DNA from: WHSW01 sp963722175
GTDB lineage: Bacteria > Actinomycetota > Thermoleophilia > Solirubrobacterales > 70-9
NCBI GenBank assembly: GCA_963722175.1
Contig: CAVRKA010000004.1
Coordinates: forward strand, 372,001 to 436,000
DNA length: 64,000 nt
Direction of reading: 5' to 3'
This document shows, piece after piece, positions 34,336-45,379 of this stretch; position 1 is the first letter of the stretch, and each line of letters starts with the position of its first letter. Made by a program: the position numbers and the translations under genes. Below the pieces are notes generated by a model, which worked only from the letters and a program-made list of their open reading frames with translations, was not told the origin of the DNA and made no database searches.

Positions 34336-35330
34336 GCGACGCCTACGCCCGAGCCGGGGTCAGCCAGCGCGACGCCGACAGCGCGGTCGAGGCGCTGGTC
34401 CGCAGCCTGAGGCTGATCGAGACGGGCAAGCCGTCCCGGGTCGTCCCGCTGCCCGGCCATTACGCAAGCGTCCTGCGGATCGACGATCGCACCGGGGTGG
34501 CGTTCGGCACCGACGGGGTTGGCACGAAGATGCTCGTCGCCGGACGGATGGGGGATTTCTCGACGATCGGGATCGACTGCATCGCGATGAACGTCAACGA
34601 CCTGATCTGCGTCGGCGCCGAGCCGATCGCGATGCTCGACTTCGTCCTCTGCCGTGAGGCAGACCCCGAGATCTGCGGGGCGATCGGCGTCGGCCTGCGC
34701 AGCGGAGCCGAACGGGCCGGGATCGAGATCCCGGGCGGCGAGATCGCTCAGGTCGGCGAGATCGTCTCCGGCTGGGAGCTGAGCGGCGCGGCAATCGGGC
34801 TGGTCGACCTCGACGCGATCGTCGACGGCGCCGGCGTCGAGCCCGGCGACGCGCTGATCGGGCTGCCGTCGTCGGGCCTGCACTCGAACGGCTACACGCT
34901 CGCGCGCCGGGTGCTCGAGGGGGTCCCGCTCGACGACGAGCGGCTCGGGACCCCGCTCGGCGAGCTGCTGTTGGCGCCGACCGAGATCTACGTGCGCCCC
35001 GTCCGCGAGCTGCTCGGATCCAGGGTCGACGTCCGCGGCCTCGCGCACATCACCGGCGACGGGCTGAACAACCTCACCCGGCTCGCGGCCCCGGTCGGCT
35101 ACGAGATCTCCGATCCGTTCGAGGTCCCGCCGCTCTTCGGGTTGATCGCGGAGCTCGGCGAGGTCGACGAGGCAGAGATGTACGAGGTCTTCAACATGGG
35201 CTGCGGCTTCGTCTGCGTCGTCGCCGAGGGCGATCAGGACGCGGCGCTGCAGCTGCTCCGCGCCCACTACCCCACGGCGAAGCGGATCGGCACCGTCACC
35301 GACCGCGACGGCGTCGTGGAGCGGCGCTAG
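34332..35330 (+). CDS. purM: Phosphoribosylformylglycinamidine cyclo-ligase (AIR synthetase)
   Basis: 332 residues, standard length. It closes FGAM to AIR with ATP in purine synthesis. Visible motifs are FGTDGVGTKMLVA, DCIAMNVNDLICVGAEP (metal/ATP site), LPSSGLHSNGYTLAR, HITGDGLNNLTRL and MYEVFNMGCGFVCVV. The ATG overlaps the uppP stop. Joining a housekeeping purine gene to DedA-uppP by overlap implies cotranscription. The stop overlaps the convergent GST-like gene by 4 bases. Confidence 0.94.
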   Translation: MSDAYARAGVSQRDADSAVEALVRSLRLIETGKPSRVVPLPGHYASVLRIDDRTGVAFGTDGVGTKMLVAGRMGDFSTIGIDCIAMNVNDLICVGAEPIAMLDFVLCREADPEICGAIGVGLRSGAERAGIEIPGGEIAQVGEIVSGWELSGAAIGLVDLDAIVDGAGVEPGDALIGLPSSGLHSNGYTLARRVLEGVPLDDERLGTPLGELLLAPTEIYVRPVRELLGSRVDVRGLAHITGDGLNNLTRLAAPVGYEISDPFEVPPLFGLIAELGEVDEAEMYEVFNMGCGFVCVVAEGDQDAALQLLRAHYPTAKRIGTVTDRDGVVERR

Positions 35331-36076
35331 GCGAGCAGGTCCAGCCAGCGCTGCGGAAACAGGCCGGCCGGCACACCCGTCGGGTAGTCGGGCATCAGCT
35401 CGCGGGCCAGGTGAGTCGAGGGACGGCCTTCCAAAACGGGCGCCAGGTCCTCGATCGTCATCAGCAGCCGGACCGTGGCCAGGATCTGAAAGTCGGCGGC
35501 GTTGGGCTGCTCGCCGCCGATCGTCCTCGCGGCGATCAGGCCGTCGACGTGGTCGAGCAGGTCCGGCAGCGATTCGGCCGTCCGGGTCACCCCCTCGAAG
35601 TCCGTTGCCCCGATCTTGTGAGCGAAGTACCAGGCCAGCGGCTTGTTGGCCGCACCGACCAGCCCCGCCGCGGGGACACCGGCCTCGCGGGCGAGCTTCG
35701 ACCGCAGCGCGGCACGGTGAACGGTGAGCCAGCCCGCCAGCCGCCGGGGGACCGGCTGCAGGACTTCGTCGCCCCAGCGCTCTGCAGCTTCGACCCGCCC
35801 ACGCTCGTCGGGATCGGCGGGGAACAGCGGTGGATCCGGTCGCACCTCGTCGAGGACACGCGAGATCGACCGGCTCCCCTGGACGCGCCGGCCGTCCAGC
35901 TTGATCGCCGGCACGGTGCCGTGGCGAAAGCCGAGCGGACGCAACAGGGCCGCGTGAGTACCGGGCACCAGGTTGACGACCTTGTGCTCGATCCCCTTGT
36001 ACTCGAGCATCAGGCGCGCGGCGTGCGCCGGATGCGAGGAATGGACTCCGTACAGCGTCGCCCGCACCTGGGTCAA
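35327..36076 (-). CDS. Glutathione S-transferase-like protein
   Basis: 249 residues. The N-terminal thioredoxin-like domain (TLYGVHSSHPAHAARLMLEY, then HGTVPAIKLDGRRVQGSRSI, with the cis-Pro of TVPAI and the QGSRSI glutathione-site equivalent of ESxxI) precedes an all-helical C-terminal domain with NAADFQILATVRLLM. Actinobacteria usually use mycothiol instead of glutathione, so the true cofactor is uncertain. The start is a TTG; no good ribosome site is seen. Confidence 0.75.
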   Translation of the reverse strand: MTQVRATLYGVHSSHPAHAARLMLEYKGIEHKVVNLVPGTHAALLRPLGFRHGTVPAIKLDGRRVQGSRSISRVLDEVRPDPPLFPADPDERGRVEAAERWGDEVLQPVPRRLAGWLTVHRAALRSKLAREAGVPAAGLVGAANKPLAWYFAHKIGATDFEGVTRTAESLPDLLDHVDGLIAARTIGGEQPNAADFQILATVRLLMTIEDLAPVLEGRPSTHLARELMPDYPTGVPAGLFPQRWLDLLA

Positions 36077-36129
36077 CCTACGCCGCGGCGGACCCGGGGG
36101 CGCCGGTCCGCCGCGGGTGCCTGCTTGCC

Positions 36130-36342
36130 TCAGTCTTTGTCGTACTTGAACGAGACGCCGAGGCGGACCCGGAACCCGGAGACCTTGCCGTCCTCGATCG
36201 TCACGTCCTGGCGCACGACCTCGCCGATCCGCAGCTCCCGCACGGACTGGCCGACCTGCTCGACGGCGTTCTTGGTCGCCTGCTCCCAGGACTCGGCGCT
36301 CACTCCGACGACCTCGGTGACGCGGTAGACGCTCTCTGACAT
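36130..36342 (-). CDS. Dodecin family flavin-binding protein
   Basis: 70 residues, exactly dodecin size. It opens MSESVYRVTEVVGVSAESWE, includes the helix KNAVEQVGQSVRELRI and ends with VRLGVSFKYDKD. Dodecins form hollow dodecamers that store or buffer riboflavin, FMN or related flavins. AGGAGGAGC directly precedes the ATG, one of the strongest ribosome sites in the window, suggesting high expression. Monocistronic. Confidence 0.92.
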   Translation of the reverse strand: MSESVYRVTEVVGVSAESWEQATKNAVEQVGQSVRELRIGEVVRQDVTIEDGKVSGFRVRLGVSFKYDKD

Positions 36343-36407
36343 TGCTCCTCCTCGGGGTAGCGGCTTCGCTCCTACCCTCTCACGAAGCGGCCTGCCGCGC
36401 GGCGTGC

Positions 36408-37373
36408 TCAGGCCGCGGCGGCGAAGGTCCGCCGGTAGGCGGTCGGCGTCGTCGCCGTCGCGCGGCGGAAGTGCTCGCGCAGCGAGGGCGCGGAGCCGAA
36501 CCCCGACCGCGCCGCCACCTGCTCGACCGACAGGTTGGTGTGCTCGAGCAGGCGCCGCGCCTCCAGCACACGCTGTGCGTGCAACCACTTCAGCGGCGTC
36601 GTCCCGGTCTCGGCGACGAAGCGGCGCGCGAATGTTCGCGGGCTGACGCGAGCGCGGGCGGCGAGGGTCGGGACGTCGAGCGGCTCGGTGAGATGGTCGA
36701 GCGCCCATGCCCGGGCGCCCTCCAGCGAACCGGAGTCGGGGGTGGCGGGCAAGGGACGCTCGATGAACTGGGCCTGGCCGCCGGCGCGGTGCGGGGAGGC
36801 GACCATCGCCCGCGCGACCTGCGAGCCGATCAGCTCGCCGTGGTCGGCGCGGACGAGGTGCAGACAGAGATCGATCCCCGCCGAGAGGCCGGCCGAGGTC
36901 AGGATCCGGCCCTCGTCGACGTAGAGCACGCCGGGGTCGACGTCGATTGCCGGAAATCGCTTCGCGAGCTCCCCCGCGGCGAACCAGTGCGTGGTGGCCC
37001 GCCTGCCGTCGAGCAGCCCGGCGTGGGCGAGGGCGAAGGCGCCGGTGCAGATCGAGGCGATTCGGGCGCCGCGTGCGGCGGCCGCCCGCAGCGCCTCCAG
37101 CGCGGCGTCCGGAGGCGGCTCGAAGAGGGCCCGGTAGCCGGGAACGATCACGGTGTCGGCGCCGGCGACCGCGTCGAGGCCGGCGGCCCCGGCGATCTCG
37201 AACCCCGCCGTCGTCGCGACGGTGCCGGGCTCCGGCGCGCAGGCCGTGAACTCGTACAACGGGCTTCCCTTCGCCCAGGCGAGCGCGAAGACCTCGGCCG
37301 GAACCGAGAGGTCGAAGGCGACCACACCGTCGAGGCAGAGCGCGGCAATGCGATGCGGTCGCTTGCGGGCCAT
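36408..37373 (-). CDS. GlxA-type transcriptional regulator (DJ-1/PfpI domain plus AraC HTH)
   Basis: 321 residues from ATG 37373. The N-terminal DJ-1/PfpI-like domain (residues 5-185, IASICTGAFALAHAGLLDGR with the elbow Cys) acts as a sensor. The C-terminal AraC domain has two helix-turn-helix units (LDVPTLAARARVSPRTFARR; LSVEQVAARSGFGSAPSLRE). The start lies 7 bases after a TAGATT -10 (leaderless), and a 9-bp inverted repeat overlaps both, so autoregulation is likely. It is divergent from a stand-alone DJ-1 gene, its probable target. Confidence 0.88.
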   Translation of the reverse strand: MARKRPHRIAALCLDGVVAFDLSVPAEVFALAWAKGSPLYEFTACAPEPGTVATTAGFEIAGAAGLDAVAGADTVIVPGYRALFEPPPDAALEALRAAAARGARIASICTGAFALAHAGLLDGRRATTHWFAAGELAKRFPAIDVDPGVLYVDEGRILTSAGLSAGIDLCLHLVRADHGELIGSQVARAMVASPHRAGGQAQFIERPLPATPDSGSLEGARAWALDHLTEPLDVPTLAARARVSPRTFARRFVAETGTTPLKWLHAQRVLEARRLLEHTNLSVEQVAARSGFGSAPSLREHFRRATATTPTAYRRTFAAAA

Positions 37374-37374
37374 T

Positions 37375-37407
37375 GGCAGAAATCTAGCGCATATGGGCAT
37401 TTCTGCC
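37375..37407. promoter_or_regulatory. Inverted-repeat operator overlapping the GlxA-type promoter
   Basis: GGCAGAAAT (37375-37383) and ATTTCTGCC (37399-37407) are perfect complements around a 15-base spacer. The left arm covers the region between the TAGATT -10 (37386-37381) and the start codon, so binding would block transcription of the regulator gene and could affect the divergent DJ-1 gene. Confidence 0.6.
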
Positions 37408-37444
37408 GCTTGCGTGCCTGGCGCGAAGCGGTGAAGATGGGCGC

Positions 37445-38065
37445 ATGAAAATCGCCATCCTGATCTTCGACAAGCTCACCGCCCTCGACGCGATCGGCCC
37501 CTACGAGGTGCTCTCGCGCTTCCCCGAAGCCGAGCTGCGCTTCGTCGCCAAGGAGCCCGGCCTGAAGCGCACCGACACCGGCGCGCTCGGGATCAACGCC
37601 GACCTGGCGCTGGACGAGTTCACCGATCCCGAGATCGTGCTCGTCCCCGGCGGCGAAGGCAACCGGCCGCTGTTCGAGGACGAGGAGGTGCTCGACTGGC
37701 TTCGAGCCGCGCACGAGACCTCGACCTGGACGACCTCTGTCTGCACCGGATCGCTGGTCCTCGCCGCCGCCGGAATCCTCGAGGGCAAGCGCGCCACGAG
37801 CCACTGGGCCTACCGCGAGCAGTTGCGCGAGGGCGGCGCCGAGCCGGTCGCCGAGCGGGTCGTCGTCGACGGCAAGATCGTCACGGCCGCCGGCGTCTCG
37901 GCCGGGATCGACATGGCGCTGCACCTGACCGCGCTCGAGTACGGCGAGGACCTGGCGCGCGGGATCCAGCTCGGGATCGAGTACGACCCGGACCCACCGT
38001 TCGATTCCGGCTCGCCCGAGAAGGCGGATCCGCAGCTGGTCGAGCTCGTTCGTGCGGTCGCCTAG
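37445..38065 (+). CDS. DJ-1/PfpI family protein
   Basis: 206 residues. It opens MKIAILIFDKLTALDAIGPY (GPYE carries the conserved Glu), with the nucleophile elbow TSVCTGSLVLAAAGILEGKR and a following TSHW. This is the isonitrile-hydratase / ThiJ-like branch; the Asp-x-x-Gly-Pro-x-Glu start and Cys-Thr-Gly elbow match isonitrile hydratases. The catalysed reaction cannot be fixed. It is paired divergently with a GlxA-type regulator carrying the same domain, probably a sensor/enzyme pair. Confidence 0.85.
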   Translation: MKIAILIFDKLTALDAIGPYEVLSRFPEAELRFVAKEPGLKRTDTGALGINADLALDEFTDPEIVLVPGGEGNRPLFEDEEVLDWLRAAHETSTWTTSVCTGSLVLAAAGILEGKRATSHWAYREQLREGGAEPVAERVVVDGKIVTAAGVSAGIDMALHLTALEYGEDLARGIQLGIEYDPDPPFDSGSPEKADPQLVELVRAVA

Positions 38066-38101
38066 CGCCGTGTAAACAAGCGCGCCGCCGGTCATCATGC
38101 A

Positions 38102-38127
38102 GTTGCGAGGTTTGACAGCCTCGCGAC
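38102..38127 (+). promoter_or_regulatory. Palindrome centred on a TTGACA -35 box of the kinase gene
   Basis: GTTGCGAGG (38102-38110) and CCTCGCGAC (38119-38127) pair at 8 of 9 positions. The 8-base spacer contains the tail of TTGACA (38112-38117), a consensus -35. A GAGAAT -10-like hexamer follows at 38139, with a longer than usual spacer. The layout suggests a repressor site over the promoter. Confidence 0.45.
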
Positions 38128-38153
38128 GTGGCAGGGTTGAGAATGACCGGCAG

Positions 38154-39674
38154 ATGAGCGACGCGACGACAGGACCGCCCGGCGTATTGACCGGAACCGT
38201 GCTGTCGGGTCGTTATCGCCTGGAATCGAAGCTCGGCAGCGGCGGGATGTCGACCGTCTATCTGGCCCGCGACGAGACGCTCGAGCGCTGGGTGGCGGCC
38301 AAGGTCCTGCATCGCGAGATCTCCGATCAGCCGGACCAGATCGAGCGCTTCCGGCGCGAGGCGCGCGCGGTCGCCCAGGTCTCGCATCCGAACGTGGTCG
38401 CGGTGATCGACGCCGGCGAGGACGGCGGCCGCCCGTACATCGTCTTCGAGTACGTCGACGGCGAGACGCTGAAGGCTCGAATCGACCGGCACGACCACGG
38501 CTTGCCGCTCGACGAGGCGGCCGCCTACGGGATCGAGGTCGGACGCGGGCTCGGCGCCGCACACGCGCGGCGGCTCGTCCACCGCGACGTCAAGCCGCAG
38601 AACGTGCTGATCGACTCCGACGGCCGTGCGAAGGTGACCGACTTCGGCATCGCCCGCGAGCTCGAGCAGGACGGGCTGACGAAGACCGGCCGCGTGCTCG
38701 GAACGACCGACTACGTCTCGCCCGAGCAGGCGGTGGGCCAGCCCGTCGACGCGCGCTCCGACATCTACTCGCTGGGGATCCTGCTCTACGAGATGCTCAC
38801 CGGCGAGGTCCCGTTCAAGGCCGACAACCTCGTCGGAGTCGCGATGAAGCACGTCAACGAGCGCGTTCCCGACGTCCAGAAGCGCCGGCGCGACGTCTCC
38901 TCGGCGCTCGCCGCGGTGGTCGAGCGTGCGACCGAGAAGAAGCCCGACAAGCGCTACCAGGACATGAACTCGATGCTCGCCGACCTCGAGAACGCACTCG
39001 AGGTCGAGGTCGCGCGTGCGGGACACTCGACCGGCGAGGCGACCACGGTGCTCGACTCGGTCTCGGGGCGCCAGCGCCTGCTGACCTCGCGCCGGGTCTC
39101 GATCGCCGGGATCCTGCTCGTGCTCGCGGCGACCGCCGCGGCGCTGCTGATCGCCGGGCTCAGCGGCGAGGACAAGGAGAGCGGCGGAGGTGGTGGCAAC
39201 GGTGCTCCGCCTCCGACCGGGTCGGAGGTCGAGCTGACCGGCGCCAAGGACTTCGACCCGGAGGGCGGCGACGGCGAGCATCCGGACGAGGTGAAGCTCG
39301 CGATCGACGGGATCCCGAATACGACCTGGCAGACCGAGACCTACACCGCCGGCGCTGACATCTCAGCGTCGGGTAAGAGCGGCGTGGGCCTGATCGTCGA
39401 GACCGACGCGGCGGTCGAGGCGCAGAGCATCACGATCGGCACCACGCAGGGCGGCTGGTCCGCCGACGTCTACGCCGCCCCCAGCGGACCCCCGGACGAT
39501 CTCGCCGGCTGGGGCGAGCCGATCGGATCGACGACCGACGCCGCCGACCAGGAGCAGATCGAGCTCACCGCGATCGAGCCCGCCCAGTACTACCTGATCT
39601 GGTTCACGACGCTGGCCGAGGCCGACGGCGGCGGCCGGGTCGAGGTGTCGGACGTGGCTTTGAACGGCGCCTAG
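38154..39674 (+). CDS. Hanks-type Ser/Thr protein kinase with extracellular discoidin-like domain
   Basis: 506 residues. The kinase domain spans about 19-285: G-loop LGSGGMSTVYLA, Lys50, HRDVKPQNVL, DFGIA and the DIYSLGILLYEML region. One span lies at about 313-335. Outside there is a Gly-rich linker and a galactose-binding/discoidin-like module (FDPEGGDGEHPDEVKLAIDG, then TTWQTETY). No PASTA repeats. It would report on an external carbohydrate or ligand. It is divergent from, and unlinked by operon to, the pknB cluster whose ddl gene converges on it with four bases between. Confidence 0.9.
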   Translation: MSDATTGPPGVLTGTVLSGRYRLESKLGSGGMSTVYLARDETLERWVAAKVLHREISDQPDQIERFRREARAVAQVSHPNVVAVIDAGEDGGRPYIVFEYVDGETLKARIDRHDHGLPLDEAAAYGIEVGRGLGAAHARRLVHRDVKPQNVLIDSDGRAKVTDFGIARELEQDGLTKTGRVLGTTDYVSPEQAVGQPVDARSDIYSLGILLYEMLTGEVPFKADNLVGVAMKHVNERVPDVQKRRRDVSSALAAVVERATEKKPDKRYQDMNSMLADLENALEVEVARAGHSTGEATTVLDSVSGRQRLLTSRRVSIAGILLVLAATAAALLIAGLSGEDKESGGGGGNGAPPPTGSEVELTGAKDFDPEGGDGEHPDEVKLAIDGIPNTTWQTETYTAGADISASGKSGVGLIVETDAAVEAQSITIGTTQGGWSADVYAAPSGPPDDLAGWGEPIGSTTDAADQEQIELTAIEPAQYYLIWFTTLAEADGGGRVEVSDVALNGA

Positions 39675-39678
39675 AGAG

Positions 39679-40667
39679 TTAGAACCGGTAGCCGCGCTCG
39701 CGCTCGTGGCGCTCGACGGCGAGCGTCACGAGCCGGTCGCATAGCTCGGGGTAGGAAACCCCGCTCGCCTCGAAGAGCTTCCCGAAGACGCTCGTCTCGG
39801 TGAAGCCGGGGATCGTGTTGATCTCGTTGACGAGCACCTCGCCGTCGTCGCGGACGAAGAAGTCGCAGCGCGCCAGCCCGGTGCCCGCGACCGCCTCGAA
39901 CACGAGCGCGGCGAGCTCGCGCACCCGGGCGATCACCTCCTCTTCGAGTGGCGCCGGGACGACCAGCTCCATCCCGCCCTCGCTGTACTTGGCCTCGAAG
40001 TCGTACCAGTCCGAAGCGCGGGTGACGATCGCCCCCGGCAGCGAGGTCTCGACGCTGGAGTGCTCGCCCAGCCCGGTGTTGCCGATGACCGAGCACTCGA
40101 CCTCGCGGCCCCCTGCGTCGGCCTCGATGATCACCCGGGGGTCGTGGGCGAGCGCCAGCTCGACCGCCTGGTCGAGCTCGGCCTCGGGACTCGCGACCCG
40201 GGAGATGCCGACGCTCGACCCGAGCCGCGACGGCTTCACCCACAGCGGTCGCGGCATCGCGGCGGCGTGCTCGCGCCAGCCGGGTTCGCCGACCTCGCAG
40301 AACTCAACCTGCGGCAGGTCGCGGTAGGCGAGCAGGCGCTTGCAGATCAGCTTGTCCATCGCCACCGCGGCCGCGAGCACGCTGGGGCCCGCGTAGGCGA
40401 TCTCCAGCGACTCGAGCAGCCCCTGCACGGTCCCGTCCTCGCCGAACGGGCCGTGGAGGACCGGAAAGGCTACGTCGCAGCCGAGCAGCCCTCCGGCGGC
40501 GCGCATCTCGACCTCGTCGCCGCCGGCGGTCCAGCGGCCCTCGCGGTCGATCAGGACCTCGACCACCTCGTGCCCCGCCGCGCGCAGGCCCACCGCGACC
40601 GAGCCGCCGGAGCGCAGGGAGACGTCGTGCTCGGAGGAGCGTCCGCCGGAGAGGACGGCAATCTTCA

Positions 40668-40668
<1 letters not shown>
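39679..40668 (-). CDS. ddl: D-alanine--D-alanine ligase
   Basis: 329 residues. ATP-grasp enzyme making the D-Ala-D-Ala end of the peptidoglycan stem peptide. It opens MKIAVLSGGRSSEHDVSLRS; the FPVLHGPFGEDGTVQG loop, the WVKPSRLGSSVGIS ATP loop, the EVECSVIGN segment and the C-terminal VLVNEINTIPGFTETSVF metal-binding motif are all present. The ATG overlaps the pknB stop (TGATG), so it is the last gene of the kinase/RodA/PBP operon. That is an unusual home for ddl. Confidence 0.95.
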
Positions 40669-42533
<1,865 letters not shown>

Positions 42534-42536
42534 CAA

Positions 42537-44009
42537 TCACCCATCCAGCAACGACTCCATCACCTGCGCGGCGATCGGGCCGGCGACCTCGCCGCCGAAG
42601 CAGCTCTGGCAGCGCTCGAGCATCACCGCGACGGCGATCTGCGGATCCTCGGCCGGGGCGAAGCCGATGAACCAGGGGCGGTTGATCCCGGCCTCGACGT
42701 CGACCTCGGCGGTCCCGGTCTTGCCGGCGAAGGCGAGCCCGCCCACGGTCAGACCGGCGGCGGTGCCCTCCTCGGTGACGTGGGTCATGATCTCCGTCAG
42801 CTCGGCGGCGGTATCGGAGGAGATCACGTCCGACTGCTCGTCGGGATCGAGTTCCTCGATCGTCCGGCCGTCGGGGTCCTTGGCCTCCTGCAGGAAGGTC
42901 GGCTTCATGAGGGTGCCGTCGTTCGCCACGGTCGCCGCGACCTCGGCCATCTGCAACGGCGTCGTCAGCAGCCGCTCCTGGCCGATCGCGACGCGGCCGA
43001 TGTCGATCGCATCCTCGTCGGTGAGCAGGTTGCCGCCGTCGTAAACGCCGCTCGGCGCCATCTCGTCGGCGGGGTAATCGAGCTCGGGATCCTTGTTGAA
43101 GCCGAAGCGGTCCATGTACTCGAACATCGTCTCGGTGCCGAGCTCCTCGCCGACCTGCGCGAAGTAGGTATTCACCGAGTGCGTGAGGCCGAAATCGAGG
43201 TCGATCTCGCCGAAGGTCTCGCCGCCGGCGTTCTCCAGTGGGACACCGTCGATCTCGATCCCGGTCTCGCCACTGAGCATGCTCTCCGGCGTGAACTCGC
43301 CCGAGTCGAGCGCCGCGGCCGCCGTCACGACCTTCATCGTCGAGCCCGGCTCATAGGTCCCCTGCACCGGCCGGTTGAACAGGGGGCTCTGGGTGCCTTC
43401 CTCGGAGAGCTCGCTTGCCACGTCGGGGTCGCGAAGCTCGTTAGGGTCGAAGCCGGGCACCGACGCCATCACCCTGACGGCACCGGTCGAGGGCTCAATC
43501 GCGACCACCGAGCCGCCAAAGCCGCTCGCTCCCGGAGTCGATGCGATCGCGGACTGAAGCTGGTCGGTCGCCACCTGCTGCGCCTCCGCGTCCAAGGTCA
43601 GCGTGATGTCAGCGCCCGCCTGCGGTGTGTTGGAGAGCTGGTCGATGATCGACGCGAACTCGTTCTGCTCGCCGCTCAGCAGGTCGTTCTCCGACAGCTC
43701 GATCTTCGCGCGGCCGATCTGGACGAAGTTGTAGCCGACGGGATTCCCGAACAACGACCCCTGCGGGTACCGGCGCACGTAGACGGGGTGGTTGCCGCCG
43801 CCCTCCGGGTTCGACTCCGCGAGCAGAACCCCGTCGGCGCTGGTGATCGATCCGCGCGGGATCTGCTGCTCCTCGATCAGCGGGCGGCGGTTCTGACTCT
43901 TGCCCTCGAGCTCCTCGGCGTCGAACACCGCCCATTTCGAGGTGAAGTAGACGAGCGACGCGAACAGGACCAGAACGAGGACATAGACGCGGGCGATCGG
44001 CGTATTCAT
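42537..44009 (-). CDS. pbpA: Class B penicillin-binding protein (transpeptidase), PbpA-like
   Basis: 490 residues. N-terminal anchor (about 8-24), then a dimerisation/pedestal region and a transpeptidase domain with Ser223-x-x-Lys226 (PGSTMK), Ser278-x-Asn280 (SVN) and Lys430-Thr-Gly (KTGTAE). It crosslinks stem peptides, partnering RodA. Two cysteines near the end (RCQSCFGG) are notable in an extracytoplasmic domain. It overlaps rodA by ATGA and is separated from pknB by three bases (TGA-TTG-ATG). Confidence 0.93.
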   Translation of the reverse strand: MNTPIARVYVLVLVLFASLVYFTSKWAVFDAEELEGKSQNRRPLIEEQQIPRGSITSADGVLLAESNPEGGGNHPVYVRRYPQGSLFGNPVGYNFVQIGRAKIELSENDLLSGEQNEFASIIDQLSNTPQAGADITLTLDAEAQQVATDQLQSAIASTPGASGFGGSVVAIEPSTGAVRVMASVPGFDPNELRDPDVASELSEEGTQSPLFNRPVQGTYEPGSTMKVVTAAAALDSGEFTPESMLSGETGIEIDGVPLENAGGETFGEIDLDFGLTHSVNTYFAQVGEELGTETMFEYMDRFGFNKDPELDYPADEMAPSGVYDGGNLLTDEDAIDIGRVAIGQERLLTTPLQMAEVAATVANDGTLMKPTFLQEAKDPDGRTIEELDPDEQSDVISSDTAAELTEIMTHVTEEGTAAGLTVGGLAFAGKTGTAEVDVEAGINRPWFIGFAPAEDPQIAVAVMLERCQSCFGGEVAGPIAAQVMESLLDG

Positions 44010-45379
44010 GCCGGCAGCCCCGCAAGTTCAATCGGGTCGTTGGCGATCGGGTCGGTCGGCGGGCGGCGGGCGCGGTCGGAGATCAACAGCAGGAGCGCCA
44101 GCAGGACCATGTTCGCGACCACCGAGCTGCCGCCGAAGGAGACGAACGGCAACGTGACGCCGGTGAGCGGGATCACCTTCGTCACCCCGCCGATGATCAC
44201 GAACGCCTGCAGGGCGAAGACGGCCGTGAGCCCGGTGGCGAGCAGCTTCGAGAACCCGTCCGGGGCCATGACCGCGGTCTTGAAGCCGCGGGCGGCGATC
44301 AGCGCGTAGATCAGGATCAGCCCGCAGGCGCCGAACAGCCCGAGCTCCATGGTCACCACGGCGTAGATGAAGTCCGTGTGCGGGGCCGGCAGGATGCTGC
44401 CGCACTCGGGGAACGGTTGCTCACAGTCTGGAGCGAACGGCCCCGGAAGCTTCAGCAGCGACTCGCCCAGTCCCTGGCCGAAGAGGCCGCCGTCGGCCTG
44501 CGCGAACAGGGACTGCTGTACCTGCCCGGCACCCTCCGGTACGTCCTTGCCGACGGCGAACGGGTCGAGCCAGATCTCGAAGCGGTCGTGGACGTGGGGG
44601 ATGCTGGAGCCGATCGCGTACGCCCCGATCGCGAAGATCAGCAAGCCGATCAACACGTACGAGAAGCGCCCGGTGGCGACGTAGAGGAGCGCCAGGAAGG
44701 CGCCGAAGAACATCAGCGAGCTACCGAGGTCCTTGATGAAGACCAGCATCAGCATCGCCGCGCCCCAGACGACCAGCAGCGGGCCGAAGTGCTTCAGCGG
44801 CGGGATCGTCAGGCCGGCGATCCGCCGTGCGGCCACCGACAACATCTCGCGCTTCTCGGCCAGGTAGCTGGCGAGGAAGATGACGATGCAGATCTTCGCC
44901 AGCTCGGAGGTCTGGAACGAGATCGGGCCGATGTCGACCGAGAGGTAGGCGCCGTTGACCGGGTTGCGGGTGATGAACGGCGCCAGCAACAGCAGGATGC
45001 CCGCGGTCGCGATCAGGTACCGGTAGCGCTCGAGCACGTGGTAGTCGCGCAGAAAGAGGATCGTGGCGCAGAACAGCACCAGGCCGAGCACGAACACCGA
45101 CGCCTGGTCGAAGGCGAGCTCGTCGTCGATCCGGTAGATGACGACGAGCCCGACCGCCGCGAGCAGGGCGCAGAGCGGGAACAGGTACGGGTCGGCGTAG
45201 GGGAGCCGGATGCGGAGGAACAGGTGTGCCGCGAGGCAGAGGGCGAGGAAGTAGGCCCCGTAGGTGAGGCTGACGTCGGAGACCTCGTTGTCCTTGACGA
45301 TGAAGACCGCCGCGAACCCGGCGGTGACCAGGATCGCCACCGGCAACAGGGCGAGCAGCTCTCGGTTTCGGGCCTTCAA
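44006..45379 (-). CDS. rodA: SEDS glycosyltransferase, RodA/FtsW family
   Basis: 457 residues, 11-12 spans. The SEDS features are GAYLSVDIGPISFQTSELAK (with the catalytic-loop equivalent), VFIKDLGSSLMFFGAFLALL (the conserved catalytic Asp), PAPHTDFIYAVVTMELGLFG and VTLPFVSFGGSSVVANM. It polymerises lipid II with the adjacent PBP. The start is a TTG that overlaps the pstP stop (ATTGA), as the frame contains no ATG or GTG upstream of the first span. The gene sits in the standard actinobacterial order. Confidence 0.92.
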   Translation of the reverse strand: MKARNRELLALLPVAILVTAGFAAVFIVKDNEVSDVSLTYGAYFLALCLAAHLFLRIRLPYADPYLFPLCALLAAVGLVVIYRIDDELAFDQASVFVLGLVLFCATILFLRDYHVLERYRYLIATAGILLLLAPFITRNPVNGAYLSVDIGPISFQTSELAKICIVIFLASYLAEKREMLSVAARRIAGLTIPPLKHFGPLLVVWGAAMLMLVFIKDLGSSLMFFGAFLALLYVATGRFSYVLIGLLIFAIGAYAIGSSIPHVHDRFEIWLDPFAVGKDVPEGAGQVQQSLFAQADGGLFGQGLGESLLKLPGPFAPDCEQPFPECGSILPAPHTDFIYAVVTMELGLFGACGLILIYALIAARGFKTAVMAPDGFSKLLATGLTAVFALQAFVIIGGVTKVIPLTGVTLPFVSFGGSSVVANMVLLALLLLISDRARRPPTDPIANDPIELAGLPA

